Positions 8,735 through 18,520 are shown, numbered from the stretch's first letter. The stretch is 64,000 nt of DNA from Ignavibacteria bacterium (GCA_016720145.1 JADJXV010000004.1:310001-374000), one strand, 5' to 3'. Notes: a model not told the origin generated them from the letters alone. Made by a program: numbers and translations.

Positions 8735-9496
8735 TCAGTCAGTATGTAAAATTAATTTATGAGTGCGATAGTGAAGTCGCTTGTCAAGATGAAAACCATA
8801 ATATTGAGCAAAGAAATCATGAATCTGCGCTTTTTGGAGTTCGGGAATATCGACGTTTATCGCCTGAGAAAGCTCACACTCGGCAATTAGTTGCAGTATT
8901 GAGAGTGTTTTGGTTTCAAATACAAATCCTTCTCTGTATTGTGACACTTCCGGAGACATGATACCACCGTCTGAAATCGAAAAAACAAATTCCTGATTTT
9001 TGTAATTTATAAGAGAAACACCGGTAACATAGCAATCGGTAAAATTTGTAGCGAAACCCATTAGATCAGCTAGTCTTATCTGAAATGCGACAAGAAGAGC
9101 ATATTCGTTGTTTTGAGTTTTGTTTAATAATATTAGTGTAGTACATAATAATTCAAAAATAGCTGAATTTACTTCTTCCGGTTCTTGTGTGACAGATGTA
9201 AGCTCTGCAATTGCAAGCCCTATCGTGAGCCGAGAATAATCTTCTGCGATCCGGCGAAGTGGAGTAGCCGTTTCGGCTTTTGTGATTAGATGCAGGTCTC
9301 GTTGTGGTTTTTTATAGACAGTAATCATGCTGTGGCTGAGTGCTTCGAGGGAGGCGCCGAACTTACTTTTCGGACTTCGTGCGCCTTTGGCGAGGAGCGA
9401 GAGTTTGCCATGTTCGGCCGAATACACGGTCAGAATTTTGCTTGTTTCACTGTACTTACGCGAGTGCAGAATAATCGCAGAGTCTGTAATAATCAC
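8735..9496 (-). CDS. recO: DNA repair protein RecO
   Basis: A protein of 253 aa. The N-terminal OB-fold has the RecO pattern: DSAIILHSRKYSETSKILTVYS (two halves), EHGKLSLLAKGARSPKSKFG (about 28-47) and LEALSHSMITVYKK. A helical C-terminal region follows. The four zinc Cys of some RecO proteins are not apparent. RecO loads RecA with RecR at gapped or SSB-coated DNA. The first Met is at 9494-9496 and no better start is visible. Confidence 0.85.
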   Translation of the reverse strand: MIITDSAIILHSRKYSETSKILTVYSAEHGKLSLLAKGARSPKSKFGASLEALSHSMITVYKKPQRDLHLITKAETATPLRRIAEDYSRLTIGLAIAELTSVTQEPEEVNSAIFELLCTTLILLNKTQNNEYALLVAFQIRLADLMGFATNFTDCYVTGVSLINYKNQEFVFSISDGGIMSPEVSQYREGFVFETKTLSILQLIAECELSQAINVDIPELQKAQIHDFFAQYYGFHLDKRLHYRTHKLILHTD

Positions 9497-9710
9497 GGAA
9501 TATGCTTTCGGTTAATTGCTCGACCGCAAAATACACAATCTTAGGAAATGAGTAAAGGAATATTTGTGGGAGGAGTGCAGTAGAAAGTTGTAGTGAGGAG
9601 TTTATGAGGTCATAAGGTGAGTTTAATCGACAAGTATGAAAAATTAGAACACGGAATAAGTAATTGAATTTACATTTCCACCGAGAGTTTAACAATTTGA
9701 ATATAAAAAA

Positions 9711-9734
9711 AGTCCCTGCAATCATGCAGGGACT
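9711..9734 (-). terminator. Rho-independent terminator of tRNA-Ser
   Basis: AGTCCCTGCA (9711-9720) pairs with TGCAGGGACT (9725-9734) around a 4-nt loop. A seven-A run lies on the left, giving a U-tract for minus-strand transcription, and T6 lies on the right. It ends about 10 nt from the tRNA 3' end, so it most likely terminates the tRNA transcript. Confidence 0.85.
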
Positions 9735-9743
9735 TTTTTGGGA

Positions 9744-9832
9744 GGAGAGAGAGGGATTTGAACCCTCGGTAGAGTCAAAAACTCTACGACGGTTTAGCAA
9801 ACCGTTGCCTTAAGCCACTCGGCCATCTCTCC
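9744..9832 (-). tRNA. tRNA-Ser (anticodon GCU)
   Basis: On the minus strand an 89-nt cloverleaf: acceptor GGAGAGA/TCTCTCC, D-arm region GGCCGAGTGGCTTAAGGC, anticodon arm ACGGTTTGCTAAACCGT with anticodon GCU (reads AGC/AGU), a long variable arm (GTAGAGTTTTTGACTCTAC) typical of class II tRNAs, and T-arm GAGGGTTCAAATCCCTC. CCA is not encoded directly after the acceptor. Confidence 0.97.
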
Positions 9833-10114
9833 GCGTGCTTAATTACAGATAGTTGTAACTATGGACTGCGAATATACGACTGAATTACCCTTTTCGCCAA
9901 ATAATTTTGTTTTTCGAGTCCTTTTTTTTTCTCTAAAATTCCCGCCTCGTGTTTTTGGTGTATTAAACCACTAAAACTGCACTTTTTGGCATAAATTATC
10001 ATGATTTTACTCTATAATTAACCTGTTTTTCAAATTTACTTTGGCTAAAACGGAGTTAGTTCTTATTTTTGCATTCTTTTTGAAAAACAACCCCTAAAAT
10101 TCAGGAGATAATAC
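9833..10114. other. Upstream region of the ribosomal protein cluster
   Basis: AT-rich, with no ORF. It lies between the divergent tRNA-Ser and rplM and must contain both promoters. I see no clear L13 leader structure. CAGGAG at 10102-10107 is the rplM ribosome-binding site. Confidence 0.5.
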
Positions 10115-10573
10115 GTGGATTCTTCAGCAAAAATTACGAAATCGATTCGCGAAGTAGATGTAGATCGCAATTGGTTAATCGTTGATGTAGCAGGCAAAAC
10201 GCTCGGTCGAGTAGCGACCCAAATTGCGACACTTCTTCGCGGAAAAAACAAACCGTTCTATACTCCGCACGTTGACTGCGGCGATTATGTCGTCGTGATT
10301 AATGCCGGTCAGGTAAAAGTTACGGGCAAGCGAGCAGAGCAAAAAGAATATTTCCACTATACCGGCTATCCGGGCGGTGGTCGTACACGTACTTTCAAAA
10401 AGCTTGTCGTGTCTAAGCCCGAAGAAGTGATTGAGCTAGCCGTAAAAGGTATGTTGCCCAAAAACAGCTTAGGTCGTCAAATCGGCAAGAAATTAAAAGT
10501 ATATGCCGGCAACGATCATCCACACGCGGCACAAATGCCGGTAGCTTTTGAATTACCTTACAGAGCAAACTAA
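10115..10573 (+). CDS. rplM: 50S ribosomal protein L13
   Basis: A protein of 152 aa. The start is GTG at 10115, set by CAGGAG about 8 nt upstream. Family signatures are [18 protein letters not shown] (about 18-35), [25 protein letters not shown] (two halves), [10 protein letters not shown] (about 85) and [10 protein letters not shown] (about 112-121). L13 is an early-assembly protein of the large subunit. It is followed by rpsI 31 bp downstream, the usual pair. Confidence 0.97.
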   Translation: MDSSAKITKSIREVDVDRNWLIVDVAGKTLGRVATQIATLLRGKNKPFYTPHVDCGDYVVVINAGQVKVTGKRAEQKEYFHYTGYPGGGRTRTFKKLVVSKPEEVIELAVKGMLPKNSLGRQIGKKLKVYAGNDHPHAAQMPVAFELPYRAN

Positions 10574-10604
10574 ATCAGAGCAATTTAATATTGGAGCAAT
10601 TTTA

Positions 10605-10991
10605 ATGAAATATATAGCAGCTACAGGACGACGTAAAAACGCAATTGCACAGGTTCGTATGACTCCCGGTACAGGCGTTGTGATAGTCAATAGTTTACCA
10701 ATCGAAGCATATTTCCCACTCGCTACTTATCGTCAAGAGGCACTTCGCCCACTCGAAACAGCGCAAATGGAAGGTAAATTTGATCTTATCATAAAAGTAT
10801 GCGGTGGCGGTAAAAGCGGTCAAGCCGGTGCAGTACGCCTCGGTGTCGCACGTTCACTTGTCGAGTTCGACGGCGAGCTTCGCCCACCACTCCACACAGC
10901 AGGCATGCTTACTCGTGACCCTCGTATGGTCGAGCGTAAAAAATACGGACAGAAAAAAGCTCGTAAGCGTTTCCAATTCTCGAAGCGTTAA
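10605..10991 (+). CDS. rpsI: 30S ribosomal protein S9
   Basis: A protein of 128 aa. The start is the ATG at 10605 (GGAG at about 10593), which gives the canonical N-terminus MKYIAATGRRKNAIAQV. Further signatures are GGGKSGQAGAVRLGVARSL (about 66-84) and the basic C-terminus ending KKARKRFQFSKR, which reaches the decoding-site tRNA in the ribosome. It forms the rplM-rpsI operon. Confidence 0.97.
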   Translation: MKYIAATGRRKNAIAQVRMTPGTGVVIVNSLPIEAYFPLATYRQEALRPLETAQMEGKFDLIIKVCGGGKSGQAGAVRLGVARSLVEFDGELRPPLHTAGMLTRDPRMVERKKYGQKKARKRFQFSKR

Positions 10992-11151
10992 TCGACTGTC
11001 GGAAGATATTCTAATCTTTAGAATATCAGATAATTAATAATCATGTTTCAGGATTGTCCTCGTGTGGCGCTTGATTATCAAGTGTTGAGAGATTGGCAAG
11101 ATGAATGAAACAGTAGTTTTACAACACAATTATATTTGGAGTATAGTATTT

Positions 11152-12156
11152 ATGGCTAACGTTACAGTTGAAGCCCTCTTAGAGTCCGGTGCACACTTTG
11201 GTCACCTTACCCGCCGTTGGAATCCGAAAATGCGCAAATTCATCTATACCGAGCGCAACGGAATACACATTATTGATCTTCGCAAAACGCAGCTTCTCCT
11301 TGAAGTAGCACAAGATGTGGCAAATGAAGTCGCATCAATGGGCAAAACCGTTTTGTTCGTTGGTACAAAAAATCAAGCAAAAGAACCAATCTCAACGCAA
11401 GCTACATTCTGCGGTACGAACTACGTGTCCGACCGCTGGCTTGGCGGTATGCTTACCAATTTCACAACCATCCGCAAAAGTATCAAACGCCTTGCAGCAA
11501 TTGATAAAATGGAAATCGATGGTACATTCGATAAAATCACGAAAAAAGAACGGCTTATGCGTAACCGTGAGCGTGAAAAGCTCCGCCGCGTATTCGGTGG
11601 TATTGAAAACATGACACGCCTTCCGGGTATGCTTTTCGTCGTGGATGTGAAAAAAGAACATCTTGCCGTTAAAGAAGCAAAAACACTTGGAATTCCTGTC
11701 ATCGGTATCGTTGATACCAACTCAGATCCCGACTTAGTCGATTATCCAATACCTGCAAATGACGATTCAATTAAAACAATTGAGCTCATCGCAGGCGCTA
11801 TCGCCGCTTCTGTACTCGAAGGTCGCGAAGTAGCTAAAATTCGTGCAGTAGAGTCCGGACTCAGCGGTGAATTGAGTGAAAAAGAAGAAACAGACGGAGC
11901 AGACAGAAAAGACCAACGCCGTATGCGCGGTCGCAGAAATCCAAATGAAGGCGGAGATCGCCAAGGTGGTGGTGACCGTGGTGGTAACAATGATCGTAAT
12001 CGTCGCCCACGCACCGATGCTCCTCGCGCCGCCGCTCCTGTAGCAGCAGCACCAGTCGCCGCAGCACCAGCCGCAGCACCAGTCGCAGCTCCAGCAGCAG
12101 CACCTGCTGCACCGGTTGAAGTAGCGTCTGTAGCACCTGAAGCAGCAGCAGAATAA
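11152..12156 (+). CDS. rpsB: 30S ribosomal protein S2 with Ala/Pro-rich C-terminal extension
   Basis: A protein of 334 aa. I start at the ATG at 11152 (TTTGGAG upstream), giving the canonical MANVTVEALLESGAHFGH. The S2 core covers about residues 1-235: RRWNPKMRKFIYTERNGIHI, GTKNQAKEPI, RWLGGMLTNF, RLPGMLFVVDVKKE and GIVDTNSDPDLVDYPIP are all present. About 100 residues follow, first charged and R/G-rich (GGDRQGGGDRGG), then almost pure Ala/Pro/Val repeats. Ordinary S2 is about 230-270 aa, so the tail is an addition seen in some lineages. The codon repetition there also makes long spurious antisense ORFs. tsf follows 46 bp downstream. Confidence 0.95.
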   Translation: MANVTVEALLESGAHFGHLTRRWNPKMRKFIYTERNGIHIIDLRKTQLLLEVAQDVANEVASMGKTVLFVGTKNQAKEPISTQATFCGTNYVSDRWLGGMLTNFTTIRKSIKRLAAIDKMEIDGTFDKITKKERLMRNREREKLRRVFGGIENMTRLPGMLFVVDVKKEHLAVKEAKTLGIPVIGIVDTNSDPDLVDYPIPANDDSIKTIELIAGAIAASVLEGREVAKIRAVESGLSGELSEKEETDGADRKDQRRMRGRRNPNEGGDRQGGGDRGGNNDRNRRPRTDAPRAAAPVAAAPVAAAPAAAPVAAPAAAPAAPVEVASVAPEAAAE

Positions 12157-12202
12157 TTTATAAGTATATAATATTGAAATTATTGTGAAAGTTTGAATTT
12201 TT

Positions 12203-13054
12203 ATGGTAACAGCACAAATGGTAAAAGACCTGCGCGATAAAACCGGCGCAGGAATGGCAGATTGTAAAAAAGCCCTTGACGAAGCAAATGGTGATATGAA
12301 TGACGCAATCGATGTATTGCGCAAGCGTGGCGCAGCATCAGCTGCAAAAAGAGCAGACCGCTCGACAAACGAAGGATTAATCGTTGCAAAAACTTCAGCT
12401 GATGGCAAAACAGCCGCAATCGTTGAAATTAACTGCGAAACAGACTTCGTCGCCCGCAATGAAGAATTTATGGAATTCACTTCACAAATTGGTGACGCAG
12501 TCCTCAATAATAACTTCTCATCTGTTGATCAAATATTAGCAGTGAATATCGGTGGTAAAACACTCGGTGATTTGCATAATGAAATGTTGTCAAAATTTAG
12601 TGAACGTATTGGTATTAAGCGATTTACGCGTGTGGAGACAAGTAGTGGAACAATTGCGGCCTACATTCATGCAGGCAGCAAACTCGCAGTATTGCTCGAA
12701 ATTAATGCCGTTGCTAATGAAAAAGCTACCGGACTTATGCGTGATATCGCAATGCAAGTCGCAGCAATGAACCCAATGTTCATCGACCGCTCAACAGTCA
12801 ATACCGAAGCAATTGATAAAGAAATCGAAATCTATCGCGAGCAAGCAATTCTCGAAGGAAAAAAACCTGAAATTGCTGAACGTGTCGCCGTCGGACGTCT
12901 TGAGAAGTTCTATCAAGAACAGTGCTTAGTAGAACAATCATTCGTCAAAGACAGTTCAAAAACTATCAATGATGTAGTGAAAGAAATTTCTGCTGAAGTA
13001 GGAAGTGACATAAAGATTGTTAGCTTCCACCGTTATTTCTTAGGTGCAGAATAA
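12203..13054 (+). CDS. tsf: Translation elongation factor Ts
   Basis: A protein of 283 aa and the nucleotide exchange factor for EF-Tu. The N-terminal UBA-like region reads MVKDLRDKTGAGMADCKKAL (about 6-25). EF-Ts signatures follow: VEINCETDFVARNEEF (about 74-89) and the MRDIAMQVAAMNPMF core region (about 175-190). Length is normal. It is part of the rpsB-tsf-pyrH-frr block, but a hairpin after it suggests partial termination before pyrH. Confidence 0.96.
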   Translation: MVTAQMVKDLRDKTGAGMADCKKALDEANGDMNDAIDVLRKRGAASAAKRADRSTNEGLIVAKTSADGKTAAIVEINCETDFVARNEEFMEFTSQIGDAVLNNNFSSVDQILAVNIGGKTLGDLHNEMLSKFSERIGIKRFTRVETSSGTIAAYIHAGSKLAVLLEINAVANEKATGLMRDIAMQVAAMNPMFIDRSTVNTEAIDKEIEIYREQAILEGKKPEIAERVAVGRLEKFYQEQCLVEQSFVKDSSKTINDVVKEISAEVGSDIKIVSFHRYFLGAE

Positions 13055-13078
13055 TTCTTCGAAATCTATGTACGCAAC

Positions 13079-13107
13079 AAGGGCGAGGTGCAAACTTTGC
13101 CCTTTTT
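13079..13107 (+). terminator. Rho-independent terminator after tsf
   Basis: AAGGGC and GCCCTT (13079-13084 with 13099-13104) extend inward through G-T, A-T, G-T, G-C and T-A pairs, giving an 11-bp stem capped by a GCAA tetraloop and followed by T's. It lies 25 bp after the tsf stop, so pyrH probably has its own promoter in 13108-13242. Confidence 0.75.
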
Positions 13108-13242
13108 GCTAACTACTTTTTACGAAGTTCACTCGAATGCTGGGTTTTTAATTCTGCAATCGGCAATGCCTGAAGATAAATTATGGCTTGATTGAGCCAT
13201 TTAAGACTAAAATTTCTTTAACTTTCTTACTTTGAGAGCTTT

Positions 13243-13953
13243 ATGCGACCTATGTACAAAAGGATTTTGTTGAAATTAAGTGGTGAGTCGCTCATGGGAG
13301 ATCAAGAATTTGGGATAGATGCTCGAATTCTCAAATCTTTTGCAGAGGAAGTGGCTGAGGTTTATCAAACCGGTATTCAAATTGGAGTGGTACTTGGTGG
13401 AGGCAATATATTTCGAGGTTCACAAGCTGCTACTCAAGGAATTGATAAAGTATCGGGTGATTACATGGGAATGCTCGCAACTGTTATAAATTCTATAGCA
13501 TTTCAAAATGCATTAGAAGAACGTGGAGTACCCACCCGATTGCAAACTGCAATTCAAATGCATCAAATTGCTGAGCCGTATATTCGAAGGCGTGCTATCC
13601 GACATTTAGAAAAAAATCGAGTTGTTCTCTTCGGTGCCGGAACCGGGAATCCATATTTCACGACGGATACTGCAGCTGTATTGAGAGCAATTGAAATTGA
13701 AGCCGATGTCGTCATCAAAGGTACCCGTGTCGATGGTGTGTATGACTCCGACCCCGAAAAAAATCCCAATGCCAAAAGATACGATAAAATTACCTACCAA
13801 GAAGTGCTCGCCAAAGAACTCAAAGTAATGGATGCCACAGCAATCGCGCTGTGCAATGATAATAAATTACCGATTCTAGTGTTCAATATGAATGAAAAGG
13901 GTAATCTGAGCAAACTGATGAATAATCAGTCGGTTGCGACGATTGTTTCTTGA
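13243..13953 (+). CDS. pyrH: UMP kinase
   Basis: A protein of 236 aa of the amino-acid kinase fold that phosphorylates UMP to UDP. Signatures are [15 protein letters not shown] (about 4-18), [12 protein letters not shown] (about 48-59), [16 protein letters not shown] (about 130-145) and [13 protein letters not shown] (about 159-171). The start could also be the Met at residue 4 (13252). It is adjacent to frr, the conserved arrangement in most bacteria. Confidence 0.96.
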   Translation: MRPMYKRILLKLSGESLMGDQEFGIDARILKSFAEEVAEVYQTGIQIGVVLGGGNIFRGSQAATQGIDKVSGDYMGMLATVINSIAFQNALEERGVPTRLQTAIQMHQIAEPYIRRRAIRHLEKNRVVLFGAGTGNPYFTTDTAAVLRAIEIEADVVIKGTRVDGVYDSDPEKNPNAKRYDKITYQEVLAKELKVMDATAIALCNDNKLPILVFNMNEKGNLSKLMNNQSVATIVS

Positions 13954-14002
13954 TGTAGCATTCTGCTTCTATTGTTTTGTAACACATTATACTATACAAC
14001 CT

Positions 14003-14563
14003 ATGCCAGTCCCAGATATTATCAACAACGCACGTTCGGAAATGCAAAAAGCTGTTGAATACGCACAGCATCAAATCTTAAAAGTACGTACCGGTCGTGC
14101 TTCCGGAAGTCTTGTCGAAAATTTAAAAATCGAGTATTACGGTTCGCCGACGCCCCTTGGTCAGGTCGGCAGTATTTCAACACCTGATGCGCGAACGATT
14201 TTGATACAGCCGTGGGATAGAACAACGCTCGGTGCGATCGAAAAAGCAATCTTAGCGTCTGATTTGGGGCTGAATCCCAATAATGATGGCTCAGTTATAC
14301 GAGTGCCGATACCACCATTAACCGAAGAGCGTCGTAAGGAATTCGTCAAATTATGCAAAAAATTCGCTGAAGAAGGGAAAGTCGCTGTTCGAAGTGTACG
14401 CCGCGATCACATCGAATCACTCAAAGTAGCTGAGAAAAAAGAAAGCTTTTCAGAAGATGAGACCAAACGAGGTGAAGATGAAATTCAAAAGCTAACCGAT
14501 AGATTTATTAAAGACATCGACACGATTCTTGCAAAAAAAGAAAAAGAAATAATGGAGGATTGA
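14003..14563 (+). CDS. frr: Ribosome recycling factor
   Basis: A protein of 186 aa. The start is the ATG at 14003 (MPVPDIINNAR); the longer in-frame extension covers the pyrH-frr spacer and lacks family residues. Signatures are LKVRTGRASGSLVENLKIEYYG (two halves, about 26-47), GSISTPDARTILIQPWD, DLGLNPNNDGSVIRVPIPPLTEERR and the helical C-terminal ...DIDTILAKKEKEIMED. With EF-G it splits post-termination ribosomes. Confidence 0.97.
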   Translation: MPVPDIINNARSEMQKAVEYAQHQILKVRTGRASGSLVENLKIEYYGSPTPLGQVGSISTPDARTILIQPWDRTTLGAIEKAILASDLGLNPNNDGSVIRVPIPPLTEERRKEFVKLCKKFAEEGKVAVRSVRRDHIESLKVAEKKESFSEDETKRGEDEIQKLTDRFIKDIDTILAKKEKEIMED

Positions 14564-14994
14564 GTTCTCTTTCACTGCTCTACCATTCGTAGATAATGTC
14601 CTCTAATTCAAGTTAATTCATCTGTCAATCTGATCGAAGCAAAAAGTCGACACGTGTATCCGTCGTATGTAGGGGCATTATAAAGCGGCAATTCTTCCCT
14701 CGAAGATTCACTACCAATGACCGTTTTATAACCTGTTCTTTTTATATGACTTGCATTCGCGTAAGAGAAAGAGTTTCCCACAGAGTTTCACAGAGTTTTT
14801 CACAGAGTTCACAGCGGAATACTGCTGTGTGTGACTCAGTGCACCTCTGTGTAACCCTGTGGGAGGATCCGGCTACTATGCGGGATCCTTTGCAAGTACT
14901 TGCTGTGTCATTACTTGTTTTTTTTAAGTGTTTAATCCGAGCTTCAGAATGACATCAACGGGAATTGTAGTTTAATTACTGCTCGTCACTTAAC
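14564..14994. repeat. Intergenic region with CACAGAG palindrome
   Basis: No gene. At 14776-14864 TCCCACAGAGTTTCACAGAG is matched by a reverse complement (CTCTGTGTAACCCTGTGGGA) with repeated CACAGAG units between, forming an imperfect 89-bp foldback. GGATCC-containing inverted repeats flank it at 14867-14887. This looks like a dispersed intergenic repeat, not a coding element. Confidence 0.55.
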
Positions 14995-15762
14995 ATGGAA
15001 ACAATCCTCGAAATAGAGAATTTGCAAAAAATCTATCCTAATGGGACACATGCTCTCAAAGGAATTTCATTTTCAGTGCAAAAAGGTGAATTTCTTGTGA
15101 TTATTGGACTTAGCGGTTCGGGTAAATCAACCCTCTTGCGCTGTATCAATCGCCTTCACGAGCCGACAAGTGGAAGAATTCGCTACAAAAGCAACGATGT
15201 AACACATATTAAAAATGAAGATCTACGTGCGTATCGAAAGCGTATAGGTATGATTTTCCAGCATTTTAATCTCATAAAGCGACGGTCGGTACTCGATAAT
15301 GTCCTTGCGGGGTATTTAGGGTCGATGCCGGTGTGGAAGTCTATTCTCGGTAAGTTTCCCGAACAGATTCGCGCACAAGCACTTAAATGTCTTGAGATTG
15401 TGGGGATATCCGAAAAAGCAGCTTTTAGAGCAGATGCTCTTAGTGGCGGACAACAGCAGCGAGTGGCGATTGCTCGTTCGCTGATGCAAGAGCCGGAAAT
15501 TCTTCTAGCCGATGAACCTGTCGCGAGTTTAGATCCTGCTACTTCTCATTCTGTGATGCAATATTTAGAGCGGATTAATAAAGAATTTGGTACAACTGTC
15601 ATCTGTAATCTGCATTTTCTAAGCTTGGTTAGGCAATATGCTTCTCGTGTCATTGCACTTAAATCGGGTGAGATTGTCTTTGAAGGTCCGCCGAGTGAAA
15701 TAGATGATGCATGGTTCAGAAGAATTTATGGTGAAGATGCAGTCGAAGTCGAAATCCGTTGA
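14995..15762 (+). CDS. phnC: Phosphonate-type ABC transporter ATP-binding protein
   Basis: A protein of 255 aa. Walker A is GLSGSGKST (about 38-46), Q-loop MIFQHFNLI, ABC signature LSGGQQQRVAIARSLM (about 143-158), Walker B ILLADEPVASLD and H-switch NLHF. The YPNGTHALKGISFSV start, RSVLDNVLAGYLG and the insertion between Q-loop and signature are characteristic of PhnC. The usual partners PhnD (binding protein) and PhnE (permease) are not next to it, so the substrate, and even a phosphonate role, is inferred by family only. accD follows about 100 bp downstream. Confidence 0.8.
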   Translation: METILEIENLQKIYPNGTHALKGISFSVQKGEFLVIIGLSGSGKSTLLRCINRLHEPTSGRIRYKSNDVTHIKNEDLRAYRKRIGMIFQHFNLIKRRSVLDNVLAGYLGSMPVWKSILGKFPEQIRAQALKCLEIVGISEKAAFRADALSGGQQQRVAIARSLMQEPEILLADEPVASLDPATSHSVMQYLERINKEFGTTVICNLHFLSLVRQYASRVIALKSGEIVFEGPPSEIDDAWFRRIYGEDAVEVEIR

Positions 15763-15862
15763 ATTGGTGAAGATTCGTTCGTGCTTTATTGATTGTTTGT
15801 ATATTTGCACCATCAGAATAGAATCGGATTACATTAAATTTTGTTGACAACGAAAGTGTACT

Positions 15863-16700
15863 ATGGCTTGGTTTTTACGCTCCAAAAAAAATATCGAAGA
15901 ATCTCAACAACGAGAAATGCCGGACGGCTTGTTTACGAAATGCCCGACATGTTCGGAGGTGATTTATAAACGTCAGTTTGAAGAACAGCTCTTCACCTGC
16001 GCAAAATGTGACCATCATTTCCGTATTGGCAGCGAGGAATACATTTCGATATTATTCGACGAAAATTCATTCACCGAAACAGATACCAACATTCGCTCCA
16101 CCGACATCCTGAATTTTACCGATACCAAGCCTTATCTTGATAGATTAGCAGATGCTTACAAGCGTTCAGACTCACCGGACGCACTCAGTATCGGCTATGG
16201 TCAAATTGGAGGAAGAGACGTCTCTTTCGGCTGTATGAATTTCGATTTTGTCGGTGGAAGTATGGGTTCGGTCGTTGGTGAGAAATTCTACCGCGCCGTC
16301 AAATATGCTATCAAACACAAGTTACCCTATATAATGATATCCGCTTCAGGCGGAGCTCGGATGCAGGAAGCAATTTTCTCGCTCATGCAAATGGCGAAAA
16401 CGAGCGCCGTCCTAGCTGAATTAGCTGAAGCTAAATTACCTTATATATCGATACTTACTGATCCAACCACCGGCGGCGTGAGCGCGTCATTTGCGATGCT
16501 TGGGGATATAAATATAGGCGAACCGAAAGCATTAATTGCATTCGCAGGTCCGCGTGTCGTCGAACAAACCATCCGTAAAAAACTCCCCGAAGGATTCCAA
16601 AGAGCTGAGTCCGTCATGAAAAAATGGATTTTTAGATTTAATCGTGCATCGGAAGGACCTCCGCCAAACGCTGATACAGGTGCTGGATCTGCTGTCGTAG
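15863..16700 (+). CDS. accD: Acetyl-CoA carboxylase carboxyltransferase subunit beta (frameshifted near C-terminus)
   Basis: AccD transfers carboxyl from biotin to acetyl-CoA for fatty-acid synthesis. A zinc ribbon with four Cys (CPTC...CAKC, about 27-52) is followed by the carboxyltransferase core: SASGGARMQE (about 160), LTDPTTGGVSASFAMLGD (about 198-215) and LPEGFQRAE. As written the frame continues to 16741 with an unrelated tail. Dropping one A from the A6 run at 16619-16624 restores the expected family ending (KNGFLDLIVHRKDLRQTL) and a stop at 16698-16700, giving 278 aa. The extra A is most simply a sequencing error. Confidence 0.9.
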
Positions 16701-16886
16701 AAGTGTTGTTAATAGAACTGATAGTAAATGATTCAGATTAATTGTACTATATAGTATTTGAAACTAACAAACAGTCATTGAATAATTCCTTGAATGTAGC
16801 GTTAGAATTAGAATCATACACGAGTCAATACATTCAACATATCATATTACTTTCCACACAGACTCTAACAATATTTTCAAGTAATT

Positions 16887-18420
16887 ATGCCGTTCTTCCT
16901 CCGAAAATTATGGCTCAAAATAGCGCTCCCCACAGCGATGACGACCTTTATATGCGTCGAAATAGTAGTTCGTTTTCTCCTCAATCAGTCACTCGATCTT
17001 ACACGAGCTGAAGTCCAGAAAAATCTATCCAATATCGCAAGCCAAGCATCGGTATGTATTAGTGCCTCTGATCATGTTGCCGCACTGAGCAACTCTCCTG
17101 ATACATCCACGCAAGCTTCATTCGATCGTATCCGCATGATTATGAATAAAATGCGGATGGGCCTACGTTTCGTCGAAAATTGGTACACACTTATGCCGAA
17201 TCACGGTGATACTACTTGGTTCGGAGTGATGTCACACCCAGAATCTTTTCCGGTGATAAACATATTTTCAGGATACTATCGTTCGTGCTGCTTTTGAAAC
17301 ATCTCTCAAAGAAAAAAAGACTGTTGCAACAGGAATTTACTCCGACGACCATGGGAAATGGATATCTGCATTCGCTCCAATTGTCGATGGGAATGGTGTT
17401 TCCATCGCTGCTCTTGAAATAGACCTCACTTATAAAGATTATCTAGAAAGGGAAAGTGCTCTTCATGACCAAGCTAATTTGGCGCGAATCTTCGGACTCT
17501 TATTTAGTGGAATACTTGGAATCATCGTCGGCTACCTAATAGCAAAGCCAATTCGCGCTGTAAGTACTGCGGTCTCTTTTATTTCAGACAATGATTTTCA
17601 AGGGGATGTGCAAATACCATTTATTTTAAATTGGTTACCTGATGAAACTACTACACTGATTGAGAATTTTAATCGGATGTCTGCCAAATTAAGCGAAACC
17701 CTTTCTGCCCTTCGAATGGCAAATTTGAGGCTATCTAGTCTTGATGCTGCGAAATCGGTGTTCTTGAAGTTTGTAGCTCACGAACTCCGCACCCCGCTCA
17801 ACGGTCTCAACTCCTTGAGTTTTATTCCTAAATTACAAGTCCTTGAGCCGGATTCGGCAGAAATTTTAGAAGGTGGGATTCAAAGTGCCCAACGTTTGAA
17901 AACCTTCGCACTTGCCGCTGAGCAGTATATTCACGCGTTGAATCATACTCCTGAAGTAGCTGAAGATGTTAATTTTTATCAGCTTCTTGAGTATGTTGTT
18001 TCGGATTGCCGTTATAAAGCAGAACCTGTTGGAATTACTTGTGAGTACAATCAGTCGAATTTCACCGCAAATGTCGCTGTTCCTCATGAGATAATAGATA
18101 GAATCATCGCTCCACTACTCGATAATTCAGTTAAATTTAGCAATGCCGGATGTAGAATCTATATTTCGGTGCAGGAGCAGGGTACACTTATTCACTGCAT
18201 CATTGAGGATGAGGGAGAGGGGTTTGATCCCGAATATTGCGAACAAATATTTGAGCCATTTTTTGTGGCTGATATTCAGCAACACGGTCGCGGGTCGGGG
18301 GTGAGTATAGCTACTGCAAAGGTGCTTGCCGAGCATTATAACGGCACGATTAAAGCGCACAGCTCCGGTAAAGGCACAGGTAGTAGATTTATCTTAACTC
18401 TTCCAATTGTCAGTAATTAA
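16887..18420 (+). pseudogene. Membrane sensor histidine kinase, two frameshifts
   Basis: About 511 aa if repaired. The N-terminal frame (16887-17297) has a membrane segment (IALPTAMTTFICVEIVVRFLL) and an extracytoplasmic sensor. The last frame (open from about 17270 to 18420) holds the second membrane segment (LLFSGILGIIVGYLIA), a HAMP-like KPIRAV region, the H-box FLKFVAHELRTPLNGL, N-box PLLDNSVKFSNAG, G1 DEGEGFDPE and G2 GRGSGVSIATAK. One missing T in each of two T4 runs (17246-17249 and 17265-17268) would join the frames as PESFSGDKHIFQDTIVRAAFE. The kinase is therefore intact apart from two homopolymer indels 19 bp apart. No response regulator is adjacent. Confidence 0.75.
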
Positions 18421-18461
18421 ATGTAGTTAATGTGGAATAGCCTTTAACCTAATGAGTTAAA

Positions 18462-18499
18462 AAAGCGGGCTTTTGCGTTCATTTGCAAAAGCCCGCTTT
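18462..18499. terminator. Bidirectional Rho-independent terminator
   Basis: A 15-bp perfect stem (AAAGCGGGCTTTTGC at 18462-18476 with its complement at 18485-18499) and an 8-nt loop. It lies between the convergent histidine kinase and OmpA-family genes. Confidence 0.85.
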
Positions 18500-18520
18500 A
18501 ATGTGTATAGTGAGTTAACT

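Noticed and set aside
11767..12507. 246-aa antisense ORF over rpsB/tsf
   Set aside because: It exists only because the Ala/Pro repeat has no stops in other frames; conserved genes occupy the opposite strand.
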